Assembly (NCBI GenBank): GCA_903830985.1
Contig: CAIKVZ010000263.1
Location: 1 to 48,734, forward strand
Direction: 5' to 3'
Length of the DNA: 48,734 nt
Source of the DNA: an uncultured beta proteobacterium
GTDB taxonomy: Bacteria; Pseudomonadota; Gammaproteobacteria; Burkholderiales; Burkholderiaceae_C
The notes below the pieces were generated by a model. It made no database searches, was not told the origin of the DNA, and saw only the letters and a list, made by a program, of their open reading frames with translations. Of the stretch, positions 34,077 to 42,549 are shown one piece after another. The position numbers and the translations under genes were made by a program. Within the stretch, counting starts at the first letter, position 1. Each line of letters opens with the position of its first letter.

Positions 34077-35444
34077 ATGTCCGCCGCCGCCAACACCCGT
34101 TCCCTGCAAGGGCGCCTGCTGCTGCTGGTGCTGGGTCTGGTGACCCTGGTCTGGCTCAGCGCCGCCATGCTGACCTGGTATGACGCGCAGCATGAACTGG
34201 ACGAGTTGCTCGACGGGCATCTGGCGCAAACCGCCAGCCTGCTGATCGCGCACCAGCACAGCACCGACCAGGGCGCACCGGACCATGACGGTGACGACGC
34301 CCTGCCCGAAGCGGCGCCGCTGCACAAGTACGCACCCAAGATCGCGTTCCAGGTATTCCACGAGGGCGTGCTGGTGTCGCGTTCGGCGCACATCGGCAGC
34401 GAGCCGCTGAGCGCCATGCAGGCGGGCTTCGAGACGCTGGAACGCGCCGATGGGCGCTGGCGGATCTTTGCCACGCGCGGGCTGGAGAGCGACGTGCGCG
34501 TGCTCGTGGCCGAGCAGACCGAACTGCGCGACGACATCCTCTGGGCGGTGTTGCGCAGCATGCTCAAGCCCCTGCTGTTCGCCCTGCCGCTGCTGGTGCT
34601 GGCTATCTGGTGGGCGGTGCGCCGCGGCCTGATGCCGCTGCGCCTGCTGGGCCTGGCCGTGAGCCAGCGCCGGGCCCGCGCCACCGAACCCATCGCCCTG
34701 GACGACACACCGCTGGAGGTCCAGTCGCTGGTCAAGGCACTGAACGAACTGTTCGAGCGCATCACGCAAATGATGGAGTCGGAGCGCCGTTTCACCGCCG
34801 ACGCCGCGCATGAACTGCGCACCCCCATCGCCGCGATACGCAGCCAGGTGCAGGTGGCCATGGGCGCCGATGCGCCGGGGCGCGCCCACGCACTCCAGTT
34901 TGCCTTGGCAGGCTGCGACCGCGCGGCCCATCTGGTGGAGCAGTTGCTCACGCTGGCGCGGCTCGAAGCCGCACCGGCGTCCCAGGGCTGCAGGGTGGAC
35001 CTGGCGGGTCTGACGCGCCAGGTGGCGACCCAGATCGCGCCGGCGGCCCTGGCACGCCAGCAAACGCTGGAACTGGATGCACCCGCGCCGGCGCTGCTGA
35101 TGGGCAATGAAATCCTGCTGGGCGTGCTGGTGCGCAATCTGCTGGACAACGCCCTGCGCTACAGCCCGCCGGGGGCAACGATTGAGCTCAGCGTGCACGC
35201 CTCGTCGACCGGCGTGCTGCTGCGCGTGCAGGACAGCGGCCCGGGTATGAGCGAGGAGCAGATGGCGCACCTGGGTGAGCGCTTTTACCGCGTCCTGGGC
35301 AGCGACCAGCCCGGCAGCGGTCTGGGCTGGTCCATCGTGCGTCGCGTCGCCTCGGTCCATGGCGCCAGCGTTGAGCTCAGGCGTTCGTCGCTGCTCGGCG
35401 GTCTGGACGTGAGCGTGCATTGGCCGTCGGCTACCACCTCCTGA
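34077..35444 (+). CDS. Sensor histidine kinase (QseC/TctE-like)
   Basis: A 455-residue membrane kinase: first helix at about 14-36 (LLLLVLGLVTLVWLSAAML), a periplasmic part of about 125 residues, second helix near 165-183, HAMP-like linker, H-box AAHELRTPIAAIR with H245, N-box NLLDNALRY, and G-boxes DSGPGMSEEQ and GSGLGWSIV. It is the cognate partner of the preceding regulator. The signal is unknown; His residues in HEGVLVSRSAHIG are the only metal-like hints. Confidence 0.92.
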   Translation: MSAAANTRSLQGRLLLLVLGLVTLVWLSAAMLTWYDAQHELDELLDGHLAQTASLLIAHQHSTDQGAPDHDGDDALPEAAPLHKYAPKIAFQVFHEGVLVSRSAHIGSEPLSAMQAGFETLERADGRWRIFATRGLESDVRVLVAEQTELRDDILWAVLRSMLKPLLFALPLLVLAIWWAVRRGLMPLRLLGLAVSQRRARATEPIALDDTPLEVQSLVKALNELFERITQMMESERRFTADAAHELRTPIAAIRSQVQVAMGADAPGRAHALQFALAGCDRAAHLVEQLLTLARLEAAPASQGCRVDLAGLTRQVATQIAPAALARQQTLELDAPAPALLMGNEILLGVLVRNLLDNALRYSPPGATIELSVHASSTGVLLRVQDSGPGMSEEQMAHLGERFYRVLGSDQPGSGLGWSIVRRVASVHGASVELRRSSLLGGLDVSVHWPSATTS

Positions 35445-35564
35445 GCCGGGCTGACCGGAACGGTAAGGACGAGCCTGGCGCAAAGCAAAGATCAGGGAAA
35501 TTCCCGCCCGGGAGGAAGAACACGGTCCATACTGAGTCACAATGACGGCTTTACAGCAGTTGCC

Positions 35565-35990
35565 ATGATTTCCCAGACCCAGAAATCTTCCACCACCGTC
35601 TTGCCCCCTGACCAGGCTTTGGCACATTGCCTGGACCTCGGCTTGGGGCTGGACATGGTCGGCGATGCACAAGGGCTGGATGAAGTGCTGGCGCTGGCCG
35701 AGCAGAGCCTCACGCGCGACCTTCCCGCCATCGTCCAACTTTTGACGCAAGGCGACGCAGGTGCCGTCAGCCGTCTGCTGCATGCCTTCAAGGGCTTCAT
35801 GCCGATCTTCTGCGTCGAGGCCCTGGTGCAACAAGTGTGCCGGGTTGAACTCGTTAGCAAAACCGCCAGCGCAGCCGAACTTCAACCCGTCTACGCCGCA
35901 CTGGAGCCCGCCTTGCTGCAACTGTGCGGGGAATTGCGCCAGCATTTGAATAAGGCGGCCTCCCTGGGGAACAACCATGCACCGCCCTGA
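35565..35990 (+). CDS. Stand-alone histidine phosphotransfer (Hpt) protein
   Basis: A 141-residue, mostly helical cytoplasmic protein. The segment AVSRLLHAFKGFMPIF fits the Hpt motif (H-x-x-K-G) with H73 as phosphoacceptor; flanking helices are consistent with the four-helix bundle. It has no receiver or kinase domain of its own. It lies 81 bp before a stand-alone receiver and opens the chemosensory region, so it may relay phosphate between CheA-type kinase and receivers. The 120 bp before it show no clear promoter. Confidence 0.72.
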   Translation: MISQTQKSSTTVLPPDQALAHCLDLGLGLDMVGDAQGLDEVLALAEQSLTRDLPAIVQLLTQGDAGAVSRLLHAFKGFMPIFCVEALVQQVCRVELVSKTASAAELQPVYAALEPALLQLCGELRQHLNKAASLGNNHAPP

Positions 35991-36071
35991 AAGCGCGCGG
36001 ATAGCAGTTAACATTGACAACAATGACGACAATTCTGTCGCCATCCTCAAAGGCCCCCTGGCCATGAAAAA

Positions 36072-36458
36072 ATGAACCTAACAGAAGCGCGAATCCTGGT
36101 GGTAGACGATGACCCCGTCATGCGCAAATATGTAACCTCGGCCCTGGGCAAGCTCGGCATACACAATGTGGAGGAATGCGCCGACGGCGCCGCCGCCATG
36201 AAGTTGGTGGGCAGTTTCTGGCCCGACCTGGTGCTGACCGACATCCACATGGACCCGGTCGGCGGGCTGGAATTTGTGCGTCAGTTGCGCGACCATCCGG
36301 CCGTGGAGTTCCGCAAGGTGCGCGTCATCTTCATGAGCGCAGACTCCAGCACCAGCACGCTGGAAGAGGCCATGCCACTGGGCACCCATGGCTATATCGT
36401 CAAGCCGCCGCGCCCGGAAACCCTGCGCGCCAAGCTCGAACTGGCCCTGAAGAACTAG
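36072..36458 (+). CDS. Stand-alone CheY-like receiver
   Basis: A 128-residue single-domain receiver. D12-D14 acidic cluster (VVDDDPVMRKYV), phosphoacceptor D57 in LVLTDIHMDPVGG, MSADS for the Thr/Ser switch, and IVKPP for the Lys. The Pro-Pro after Lys is typical. It precedes the MCP gene by 6 bp. Upstream, CGACA-N4-TGTCG (36027-36040) is a small dyad of unknown meaning. Confidence 0.9.
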   Translation: MNLTEARILVVDDDPVMRKYVTSALGKLGIHNVEECADGAAAMKLVGSFWPDLVLTDIHMDPVGGLEFVRQLRDHPAVEFRKVRVIFMSADSSTSTLEEAMPLGTHGYIVKPPRPETLRAKLELALKN

Positions 36459-36464
36459 GTGCCC

Positions 36465-38828
36465 ATGACCAACCCTGCCTTGAATCCGCAGTCGAAGAAA
36501 AAGTTCTTGCGCCGCGGGCTGCGCCCGGGTGTGGCGCTGATGTCGCGTCTCAGCGGTCCGGTCAAATTCTGGGGTCTGCCAGCGCCACTGCTGGCCGCCC
36601 TGTGCATCGTGGCCACGTTGTTCGTGTCGGACCTCGCAGGTGAGTACCACGAAGCCTCGCACCGCGGTACGGCCACGGCGCTGCTGGCGCAGATCGCCGA
36701 CGTGGTGATCCCGCTGCAAACGCATCGGGGCCAGTCATTGCTCGCCCAGTCGGGCGATGCGAATTCCGCTGTGGCGCGCGAAGCCACCAGGCAGGCCTTG
36801 AACACCGCGGTGGAGCAGCTGAACGGGCAGATTCAGGCAGCGTCCGAGCCGGAAGTGCAACGCCGCTGGAGCGTGCTGCGCCCAGCCATTCTGGACCTTG
36901 CCAAGGGGTCGGCGCTGGCCCCAGCGGATCACGCGGCCCTGTACGGCCAGCATCGCGAGCAGATATTCGGTCTGTATGAACTGATGCAGGCACTGGGCGA
37001 CAGTTCGGGCCTGCTGTACTCGCCCGAACGTGCGATCCACTACAACACCGACCTGCTGATCGACCGTTTCATTCCATTGATCGAGGCCATCGGTATGTTG
37101 CGCGCCCAGGGCGCCGACATGCTGGTACGCAAGGACGGCAACCCGGCCGATTTGAGTGCCATCAGCCGCATGGCCGACGAACTGGCCGAGCAAGTCTTGC
37201 AGGTGCAGCGCACGCGGGAATTCCTCAACAGCGCGGGCGCAGCGGCCTCCCCGGCCTGGGACACGGCGCTTGTCCAGGTCAAAGCCTTCGAGGCCAGCGC
37301 CCGAAAGATCATGGCGCAGCCTTCCCCTGCCGACTTTTTTGCCGCCGGCTCCAAAGCCGTCGAAGGGGTCAACCTGGCCCGGCACGAATCCGGGCTCCAG
37401 TTGGAGCAGTTGCTGCTGAATCGGCGCGATCACCTGCGCATGCAGATCATCGTCACCCTGGTGGTGGCGGTGCTGGGCCTGCTGCTGTGGTGGTATTTCC
37501 TGTTGAGCTTTTTCCGCAGCAGCCAGATCGACCGGGCCCATACCGACGCGGCCATCGAACTTGCCGCCGAGGGCGATCTGACCGGCAGCGCCGAATCGGG
37601 CATTGGCACACTGGGCAACTTTGGCCGCCATCTGGACCGCATGATGACCAAGATGTCGTCCATCGTGGCGAATATCCGCACGGCCGCCGTGTTGCTCGGC
37701 GACACCGGCAAGAAGCTGGTGGAAGACACACGCTCACTGTCGGAACGTGCCCAGGCGCAGGGCGAGCATCTGCGCCAGACCTCGTCGCATGTGAAGCGGG
37801 TCAGCGAAACCGTGGCGCGCAACGCTTCGGCCTCGCAGGAAATCAGCATGATGACAGACAGCCTGCACAAGGAAGCGGGTGCTGCCGGCACCCTGATGCA
37901 GCAGGCGGTGCAAAGCATGGGACCACTGCAGGCCGTGTCCGGACGCATGAGCGACATCATCGGCGTGATCGACGGCATCGCCTTTCAGACCAACCTGCTG
38001 GCGCTGAATGCGGCGGTGGAAGCGGCGCGTGCCGGCGAACAGGGGCGGGGTTTTGCCGTGGTCGCGTCCGAGGTTCGCAATCTGGCCAAGCGCAGCCAGA
38101 CCGCTGCCGCCGAGATCCGCACGCTGATCGCCGAATCGTCCTCTCGCGTCACCACCACGGTATCGGGCATCAGGGAAGTCAACGTCATCATGGAAAGCCT
38201 GATCTCGGGCATTGGCGAGATTTCCATGAACGTCAACGTCATGGCCGAAGGCAGTGCGGCACAAAGCGCGGCACTGGAAGAAGTCGTGAACGCCGTGGGC
38301 GACCTCGATGTGCTGACCCAGGAAAACACCGGCCTGGTGGCGCGCTCGGCAGAGAATTCAGACCGCATGATCGCCCAGGCTTCGGCACTGGAGATTTCCG
38401 TGGGTGACATCAAGTTGCGCCAGGGCACGGCCGACCAGGCGCGCCAACTGGTGTTCGACGCCATGGTCCATGTACAAAACGTGGGCCTGGAGCGCGCTGC
38501 GACCGACTTCCAGAATCCCGCGGGGCCGTTCATCGACAAGGACCTCTATGTCTTCGTCCTGGACCGCGAGGGCTATTACGTCGTGCACGGCGCCATGCCA
38601 CAAAAGGACGGTAGCAACCTGTCGGAAATCGACGGTCTTGACGCCGACAAGCTGGTGGCTGACGCCTGGGCGGCGTGCGACGAAAACCGCGGTGGCTGGA
38701 TCACCTATTGCATCACGAACCCCCTGAGCGGCGACATCCAGGGAAAATCTTCCTACGTCATGCCGCTGGACGACGAGCGCCTGCTCGGCTGCGGCTGCTA
38801 TCTCAACTCGGAATGGGTGAACCTCTAA
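36465..38828 (+). CDS. Methyl-accepting chemotaxis protein with C-terminal Cache-like domain
   Basis: A 787-residue receptor. Membrane helices near 35-55 and 325-350 enclose a periplasmic helical domain of about 270 residues. The cytoplasmic signalling region has the usual tip [20 protein letters not shown] (about 502-521). After the signalling domain, residues of about 658-787 resemble a single Cache domain ([37 protein letters not shown]-like, [18 protein letters not shown]) and include four Cys. In this position it is cytoplasmic. I chose ATG 36465 over GTG 36459. The gene is followed 2 bp later by the CheZ-like gene. Confidence 0.88.
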   Translation: MTNPALNPQSKKKFLRRGLRPGVALMSRLSGPVKFWGLPAPLLAALCIVATLFVSDLAGEYHEASHRGTATALLAQIADVVIPLQTHRGQSLLAQSGDANSAVAREATRQALNTAVEQLNGQIQAASEPEVQRRWSVLRPAILDLAKGSALAPADHAALYGQHREQIFGLYELMQALGDSSGLLYSPERAIHYNTDLLIDRFIPLIEAIGMLRAQGADMLVRKDGNPADLSAISRMADELAEQVLQVQRTREFLNSAGAAASPAWDTALVQVKAFEASARKIMAQPSPADFFAAGSKAVEGVNLARHESGLQLEQLLLNRRDHLRMQIIVTLVVAVLGLLLWWYFLLSFFRSSQIDRAHTDAAIELAAEGDLTGSAESGIGTLGNFGRHLDRMMTKMSSIVANIRTAAVLLGDTGKKLVEDTRSLSERAQAQGEHLRQTSSHVKRVSETVARNASASQEISMMTDSLHKEAGAAGTLMQQAVQSMGPLQAVSGRMSDIIGVIDGIAFQTNLLALNAAVEAARAGEQGRGFAVVASEVRNLAKRSQTAAAEIRTLIAESSSRVTTTVSGIREVNVIMESLISGIGEISMNVNVMAEGSAAQSAALEEVVNAVGDLDVLTQENTGLVARSAENSDRMIAQASALEISVGDIKLRQGTADQARQLVFDAMVHVQNVGLERAATDFQNPAGPFIDKDLYVFVLDREGYYVVHGAMPQKDGSNLSEIDGLDADKLVADAWAACDENRGGWITYCITNPLSGDIQGKSSYVMPLDDERLLGCGCYLNSEWVNL

Positions 38829-38830
38829 GC

Positions 38831-39481
38831 ATGAACAAATCCTATGCACCCGAGATCAACCAGGCGCTGGTGAATTTGAGCGTGGCCGTATTGCCGATCT
38901 GGGATCGCCAGCTCGTGACCTCGCGCTCGCAGTCGGAAGCTGCCGTCGCGGAAATGCTGTCGGCCTTCGCCGAAATCGGCCCGCACCTGACGCGCGCGGC
39001 CCGGCAGTCGGGTGAGATCACGGCCGCATTGGCGCACGGCGACGGCGGCATCACGCAGCTGGCCCAGGCCTGCCAAAACGAACTCGCGCCCGTGCTGGAG
39101 AGCCTGAGCCCGCAAGCCGCGCAAGCCGTGCAGCGCGTCATGGCCATGATCCAGCAGTCAGTGGACGCGCTGGACAAGATCGCCAAACCCTTTGCCCATG
39201 AAACACAGATGGTGAGCCTGCAGGTGGATCGCATGTACATCGGCTTTCAGTACCAGGACCGCATCAGCCAGATGATGAGCTTGCTGCACGACGACATCGA
39301 GCGCCTGCATGCCACACTGGCGCAGCCTGGCACCGATGTGGCGGCCCTGTCGCCCCAGGACTGGCTGGCGCGCCTCGAGTCGCAGTACGCGATGGCCGAG
39401 CAGCGCCAGAATCACAATTCCCAAACCGCCACCGACGCCAGCCCGCAGGCGGGTGCCGACGACGATTCAATTTTTTTCTGA
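38831..39481 (+). CDS. CheZ-like protein, putative CheY-P phosphatase
   Basis: A 216-residue helical protein without a recognised annotation name. FQYQDRISQMM at 139-149 contains D143 and Q147, the spacing and even the numbering of the catalytic Asp/Gln of E. coli CheZ (214 residues, D143 and Q147 in FQDLTGQ). The C-terminus, ADDDSIFF, is acidic then hydrophobic after a flexible Q/N/S/T linker, like the CheY-binding tail of CheZ. It lies 2 bp after an MCP and 12 bp before cheY. Overall sequence similarity to CheZ cannot be measured here, so the assignment is a strong inference, not proof. Confidence 0.68.
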   Translation: MNKSYAPEINQALVNLSVAVLPIWDRQLVTSRSQSEAAVAEMLSAFAEIGPHLTRAARQSGEITAALAHGDGGITQLAQACQNELAPVLESLSPQAAQAVQRVMAMIQQSVDALDKIAKPFAHETQMVSLQVDRMYIGFQYQDRISQMMSLLHDDIERLHATLAQPGTDVAALSPQDWLARLESQYAMAEQRQNHNSQTATDASPQAGADDDSIFF

Positions 39482-39493
39482 CGAGGACTCCGC

Positions 39494-39862
39494 ATGGCAC
39501 AGACCATTTTGGTAATTGACGATTCCGCCAGCTTGCGCCAGGTCGTGGCCATGGCGCTGCAAGGCGCGGGCTATGAAGTGCTGCAGGCCGGCGACGGACA
39601 GGCTGCACTGGCCCTGTTGGACGGGCGCAAGATTGGCATGGCGGTGTGCGACGTGAACATGCCGCGCATGAATGGCATCGAGTTCGTCAAGGCCGCCAAG
39701 GCCCTGCCGGCCTACCGCTTCCTGCCGATCCTGATGCTCACCACCGAGAGCCAGGAATCCAAGAAGGACGAAGGCCGTGCAGCCGGTGCCAAGGCCTGGA
39801 TGCTCAAGCCCTTCTCGCCGGCCTCGCTGCTCAACGCCGTCTCCAAGCTCTGCCTGCCTTGA
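39494..39862 (+). CDS. cheY: Chemotaxis response regulator CheY
   Basis: A 122-residue single receiver: VIDDSASLRQVVAMAL, phosphoacceptor D53 in AVCDVNMPRMNGIEF, MLTTES with the switch Thr, and WMLKPFSPASLL with the conserved Lys. This is the CheY type found in CheA-STAS gene sets. It lies between the CheZ-like gene and the STAS gene, so it is the likely substrate of both CheA and the CheZ-like protein. Confidence 0.92.
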   Translation: MAQTILVIDDSASLRQVVAMALQGAGYEVLQAGDGQAALALLDGRKIGMAVCDVNMPRMNGIEFVKAAKALPAYRFLPILMLTTESQESKKDEGRAAGAKAWMLKPFSPASLLNAVSKLCLP

Positions 39863-39940
39863 CGCGTCCGCGCTCAGCCTTGCGGGAACCACAGCGGCCC
39901 GGTGCACAACCGCGCCAAATTCACTGACGAGGAATACACC

Positions 39941-40246
39941 ATGAGCCATCGCTTCGAGTTGCCCGCTGAATTGACGATCTACAGCGTCATGGAAACCCGC
40001 GACAGCCTGCTCGCCTGGGTGGAAAAAGCACAGGCGCAAACCAATGCACCGTTGGAAATTTCGGCGCGTGATGTGGAGGCCGTCGACGGCTCAGGCCTGC
40101 AGTTGCTCGCCGCCCTGGGCAGCATGGAGGTGACCTGGTGGCTGGTGCAAACCAGTTCGGTCTTCACCGAAGCCTGTCACACCCTGGGCCTGAGCCAATG
40201 GCTGGACAACCCCTACATCGCCGCCAACAAGGAGACCGCAGCATGA
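39941..40246 (+). CDS. STAS-domain protein coupled to CheA
   Basis: A 101-residue STAS protein. The core reads LEISARDVEAVDGSGLQLLAAL; S51 in DGSG sits where anti-sigma factor antagonists are phosphorylated. The stop overlaps the CheA start (ATGA), so the two are made together. Small proteins in similar positions occur in other che operons; CheS of Sinorhizobium meliloti binds CheA and speeds CheY1 dephosphorylation, which is a possible parallel. Confidence 0.85.
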   Translation: MSHRFELPAELTIYSVMETRDSLLAWVEKAQAQTNAPLEISARDVEAVDGSGLQLLAALGSMEVTWWLVQTSSVFTEACHTLGLSQWLDNPYIAANKETAA

Positions 40247-42471
40247 GCAAGAACAGCGCCGACTCGGACGCCGATTTCATTGCCCAGGCCATGCCGGCCT
40301 TCATCAGCGAAGCCTACGAGCAGACCGAAGCCATCGAACAGCTGCTGCTGGAGCTCGAAGATACGCCGGAAGACCGCGAATTGCTGGATTCGCTGTTTCG
40401 CTGCGCCCACACGGTCAAGGGTTCGGCCGGCATCTTCGGGCTGAACAAGGTGGTGGAGTTCACACACCATGTGGAGACCCTGCTGGACCTGATGCGCGAA
40501 GGCAAGATCGCACTGAGCGCGCCACTGAGCACGTTGCTGCTGGAATGCAACGACCAGATCAAGTTCCTGGTCGGCGCCGGCAACGACGAGGATGCGGATT
40601 CGGACGAGCAAAAAGACGTGCGCGCCGATCTGGTGATCCAACTGCGCGCCATCAACGAGGCCGGGCCACCGGTCGAGGCCGCAGCCGCCGCAAGCACACC
40701 CGAGGCCGCTGGCAGCGACGCCCCCATCAGGTGGACCATCACTGCACGCTTTGGCGCAGAAGTGTTTCGCAACGGCATGGATCCGCTGTCCATCGCCCGC
40801 TATCTGGGGGGGCTGGGCCGGGTGCTGAGCATGCAGTGCAGCACCGACGCCGTGCCGCCGCTGGTCAACCTGAACCCCGAGACCTGCTACCTGAGCTTTG
40901 TCATGGTGCTGGAATCGGCCGCCTCGCGCGACGACATCGAAGGCGCATTCAGCTTTGTGCGCGAGGATTGCGAGATCGAAATCGTGGCGCCCGAAACGCC
41001 GCAGCAAAAACTCACCCGCGAGATCGATGAGCTGCCGGAAACGCCGCGCCTGGGTGACATGCTGGTATCGGTGGGTGCTGTCACGCAGGACCAGTTGAGC
41101 CAGGTGCTCAGCACGCAGGAAAAATCCAAGGCCCTGGCACCGGCGGCGCAATCCAGAGTGGGTGACCTGTTGGAGACCCAGGCCGGCGTGGCGCACGAAG
41201 TCGTCGCCGCGGCGCTGGGCAAGCAACAAAAGATTCGCGAGAACGCCCCCACCGAGGAAGGGCGCTACATCCGCGTCCAGGCCGACCGGCTCGACGCCGT
41301 CATCAACCTGCTGGGCGAGCTGGTCATCGCCGGCGCCGGCGCCACCTTGCTGGCGCGGCAAAGCCGCCAGTCCGCGCTGACCGAAACCAGCCTGCAGATG
41401 AACAGCCTGATCGAGGAGATCCGCAACGGCACGCTGGGCCTGCGCATGGTGCCGGTGGGCGAGACCTTCAGCCGCTTTCGCCGCGTCGTGCGCGACACCG
41501 CGTCGTCGCTGGGCAAGGAAGTCAATTTCGAGATCCACGGCGGCGAGGCCGAGCTCGACAAGTCCATGGTGGAGAAGATCGCCGACCCGCTCATGCACCT
41601 GGTGCGCAATTCGCTCGACCACGGGCTGGAGCCGCCGCAGGAGCGGCTCGCCGCCGGCAAGTCGCGCGCCGGCACGCTCACGCTCAGCGCCCAGCACGAA
41701 ACCGGCTGCATCCTGATCCGCATCGAGGACGACGGACGCGGCATCAACCGCGAGCGCGTGCTGCAGCGCGCCTGGAACCGCGGCCTGGTGGAACAGGGCG
41801 TGGTGCCCAGCGAGGACACCATCAACATGCTGATCTTCGAGCCCGGCTTCTCCACGGCCGAGCAGGTCACCAACCTGTCGGGGCGCGGCGTCGGCATGGA
41901 CGTGGTGCGGCGCAACATCGAAGCGCTGCGCGGCAGCATCAAGCTCAACAGCCACCCCGGTATCGGCTTGCAGGTGGACATCCGCCTGCCGTTGACGCTG
42001 GCCATCATCGACGGTTTCATGGTGGCAGTGGGCAAGTCCAAGTTCGTGCTGCCACTGGAATCGGTGGTGGAAGTGATCGAATCCGAGCGCGGCGCGCCGC
42101 GCCACGACCAGGCCGGGCGCCATGTCATGGAACTGCGCGGCTCGGTGCTGCCGGTGGTGAACCTGCGCAAGCTGTACGGCGCCGACACCCCGCCGCCGGA
42201 ACGCACCAGTGTGGTCGTGATTCAGTCGGTGCATGGCCGCTATGGCATCGAAATCGACGTGCTGCTGGGCCAGTACCAGACCGTGATCAAACCGTTGGGC
42301 CGCCTCTTCAAGACGCTGCGCGGCATCTCGGGCTCGAGCATCCTGGGCAGCGGCGAGGTGGCGCTGATTCTGGATGTGAATTCGCTGGGGGACCTTGCTT
42401 CAGCCGAAACCGGATCGCACCGTGCGCGACCAGCAGTAGCACCGCTGGCCAGCGGACACGCAGGCAGCTAG
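40243..42471 (+). CDS. cheA: Chemotaxis histidine kinase CheA with MshEN-like repeats
   Basis: A 742-residue kinase. The Hpt domain has H56 (CAHTVKGSAGIFG). Residues of about 165-255 form a CheA-specific middle domain. At 269-292 and 305-328 are two 24-residue repeats of the form R-[LV]-G-x-x-L...L-x-x-x-L-x-x-Q. Dimerisation and kinase domains follow (LGELVIAGAG, HLVRNSLDHGLE, DDGRGI, GRGVGMDVV), then a CheW-like domain. It overlaps the STAS gene by 4 bp. The repeats are unusual for CheA and are treated as a finding. Confidence 0.95.
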   Translation: MSKNSADSDADFIAQAMPAFISEAYEQTEAIEQLLLELEDTPEDRELLDSLFRCAHTVKGSAGIFGLNKVVEFTHHVETLLDLMREGKIALSAPLSTLLLECNDQIKFLVGAGNDEDADSDEQKDVRADLVIQLRAINEAGPPVEAAAAASTPEAAGSDAPIRWTITARFGAEVFRNGMDPLSIARYLGGLGRVLSMQCSTDAVPPLVNLNPETCYLSFVMVLESAASRDDIEGAFSFVREDCEIEIVAPETPQQKLTREIDELPETPRLGDMLVSVGAVTQDQLSQVLSTQEKSKALAPAAQSRVGDLLETQAGVAHEVVAAALGKQQKIRENAPTEEGRYIRVQADRLDAVINLLGELVIAGAGATLLARQSRQSALTETSLQMNSLIEEIRNGTLGLRMVPVGETFSRFRRVVRDTASSLGKEVNFEIHGGEAELDKSMVEKIADPLMHLVRNSLDHGLEPPQERLAAGKSRAGTLTLSAQHETGCILIRIEDDGRGINRERVLQRAWNRGLVEQGVVPSEDTINMLIFEPGFSTAEQVTNLSGRGVGMDVVRRNIEALRGSIKLNSHPGIGLQVDIRLPLTLAIIDGFMVAVGKSKFVLPLESVVEVIESERGAPRHDQAGRHVMELRGSVLPVVNLRKLYGADTPPPERTSVVVIQSVHGRYGIEIDVLLGQYQTVIKPLGRLFKTLRGISGSSILGSGEVALILDVNSLGDLASAETGSHRARPAVAPLASGHAGS

Positions 42472-42549
42472 CGAACGGCGCGGCAGGGTAAGGACGCAAC
42501 GTGCCTTGCCAAGGTTGAAAGACAGCAGGATGTTTTGGGAGACATGAAC

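Noticed and set aside
33293-36065. Two long minus-strand frames opposite the two-component genes and the Hpt gene
   Set aside because: Shadow frames of high-GC coding sequence with low-complexity Ser/Arg/Ala content.
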